Source: Symbiodinium natans (lineage: Eukaryota > Sar > Dinophyceae > Suessiales > Symbiodiniaceae). From it: a DNA stretch of 17,500 nucleotides. Where the stretch lies: assembly GCA_905221605.1 (NCBI GenBank), contig CAJNDS010002625.1, positions 1-17,500 on the forward strand. Direction: 5' to 3'. A model generated the notes under the pieces. That model had not been told where the DNA came from and searched no databases. It was given only the letters and a program-made list of their open reading frames with translations. Positions 16,516 through 17,500 of the stretch are shown here, in pieces. Each line of letters begins with the position of its first letter. Position 1 is the first letter of the stretch. The position numbers were made by a program, and so were the translations under genes.

Positions 16516-16516
<1 letters not shown>

Positions 16517-16805
16517 GCAATGTACCACTTGATGCACACGGGGCCATGCCCAAGAAGCAAAACTGCGCAGGGGCCGCAGCTTCACTGCACAAACCGGTCT
16601 TGGGATCGCATCTGCCTGCAAACCCAGACGGGGTGATTGAACGCAATCTTGGCTTTCAAGTGGAAGGATGTTGAAGGATTTGAGGCTTTGAGTTGACGGA
16701 CGCTTCTTGCAATGACTCAGCGTCTCGAAGCTGCGCCTGGATCGTAGCACCAATTCGGTGCCTGGGGCGCATGCTGCGGCAAAACGGCATGCAGCTCAGA
16801 CGACG

Positions 16806-16916
16806 ACTTGGCCCAAACCACTAAATCACTCAAGATGTTGGTCAGCAAGTCTGCGCCGCATAAGACATGCACCTCGCACACGACACCGAACTGCTCACAA
16901 AGATCCTGTGGACGGC
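16806..16916 (-). CDS. Exon resembling nicotinamide-nucleotide adenylyltransferase (partial)
   Basis: After a TTTCAG|GC acceptor at 16917 the frame reads RPQDLCEQFGVVCEVHVLCG, then ADLLTNILSDLVVWAKS, with GT donors available near 16805. LCGADLL followed about ten residues later by W is the central signature of eukaryotic NMN adenylyltransferase, which makes NAD from NMN and ATP. The spacing to W is one residue longer than in the forms I know. I could not find the N-terminal nucleotide-binding exons (17000-17500) or the C-terminal exons (16000-16800, mostly satellite), so this may be a lone exon, a gene fragment, or a chance match. Confidence 0.4.
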
Positions 16917-17500
16917 CTGAAAGCGATCAAGCGAAGGAATTCTACCCTTTTTACACCGCGCAGTCGCTGCTACCATTGTGCTGTTCTTGTTATAATGACT
17001 GAGATTGTCGTGGTATCGTCATCGTCGTAGTATCAGTGCGACTATGCTTCTGATTGTTTTTGTGATGACTGCTAGTACACGAGTCTGCGTATTGATGAAT
17101 AGATGCAGTGGGCATTTTGTGCAACACCTGGCCTACGCACAAGCCGTTCTGGCATTGGTCCTCCAGCAGCTGCAATCAATTGACATGATTCGGGGTTACA
17201 GGGTTGCACATCCAGCTATAGGGTAGTAGAGTTATTTAGCCCCGACTTCGTGGCTCCTGAACCGTGAACTGCCTCCCGTCATCACCTCGCAAGTCTCAAC
17301 GTCTTGTGCTGAAAGGAAAGGGCTGTGCGAAGCAAAGCAAGAGCCATTTTACCGCCCAGCTGCAAGGTGTCTCATCTGGCAGCTTGTCGTACGTACAGCG
17401 GCCTGTAGACGGATGACCTCCAAAGATGCAAAAGAGGCGCTAGCAGACTTCCTGCCTTGCCGGGGTCCAGACACTCGCCGCCGGTCAGACATGAACTCAG
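16917..17500. other. Gene-like but unresolved right end
   Basis: Several minus-strand stretches are open: the last ~100 bases with LSSCLTGGECLDPGKAGSLL, about 17100-17185 with QCQNGLCVGQVLHKMPTA, and about 17240-17330. AG|G sites precede some. They could be earlier exons of the 16806-16916 gene, but I recognise no conserved motif. A short TCGTCATCG-type repeat lies at about 17010-17035. Confidence 0.3.

Noticed and set aside
16621-16674. GVIERNLG on the + strand as a second NMN adenylyltransferase motif
   Set aside because: It is on the opposite strand to the LCGADLL exon and lacks the neighbouring conserved residues.

Overview
The window looks like nuclear DNA of a dinoflagellate, probably a symbiodiniacean or suessialean relative (inference). 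Three signs agree. First, a recognisable gene is cut into at least 14 short exons whose introns begin with GT, GC or GA and end in AG, nearly always followed by G. Second, blocks of the TTTAGGG/CCCTAAA telomere-type repeat are scattered throughout. Third, small terminal-inverted-repeat (TIR) elements occur, one of which coincides exactly with an intron. No rRNA, tRNA, CRISPR or bacterial-style operon was seen.

Layout. 3-158 (+): the end of a protein-coding exon of unknown family. 1031-5067 (-): a Gfo/Idh/MocA-family NAD(P)-dependent oxidoreductase in 14 exons, which I assembled by hand; the first exon is missing. The two are convergent. 5498-5605 (-): a possible upstream exon. 5997-8400: gene-poor, with a TIR element, (TA)n, C/A homopolymers, an AT-rich minisatellite-like field and a C-rich block in its middle. 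8536-9202 (+): a small gene or gene start in four exons, the last intron being an introner-like element with an 8-bp target duplication. 9959-10141 and 10704-10858 (+): proline-rich or polar exon candidates, perhaps of the same gene. 11009-12498 (-): a chain of candidate exons of unknown family separated by telomere-repeat arrays; 12560-13013 may hold more of it. 13071-13338: two TIR elements. 13608-15640: a tandem repeat of about 0.7-0.8 kb built from telomere-like words in both orientations. 15659-16395: a 46-bp tandem repeat, then a TTTAATGG array that switches strand. 16806-16916 (-): one exon resembling nicotinamide-nucleotide adenylyltransferase.

The main observation is how repeats relate to introns. 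Every telomere-type block within the oxidoreductase gene lies in an intron and none in an exon. In neighbouring candidate genes the edge of an array falls at, or a few bases from, an inferred splice site. In sense, TTTAGGG repeats contain both G|GT and TTTAG|G, so such an array could supply usable splice sites wherever it lands. All splice sites here are inferred from reading frame and family resemblance; no transcript was available.
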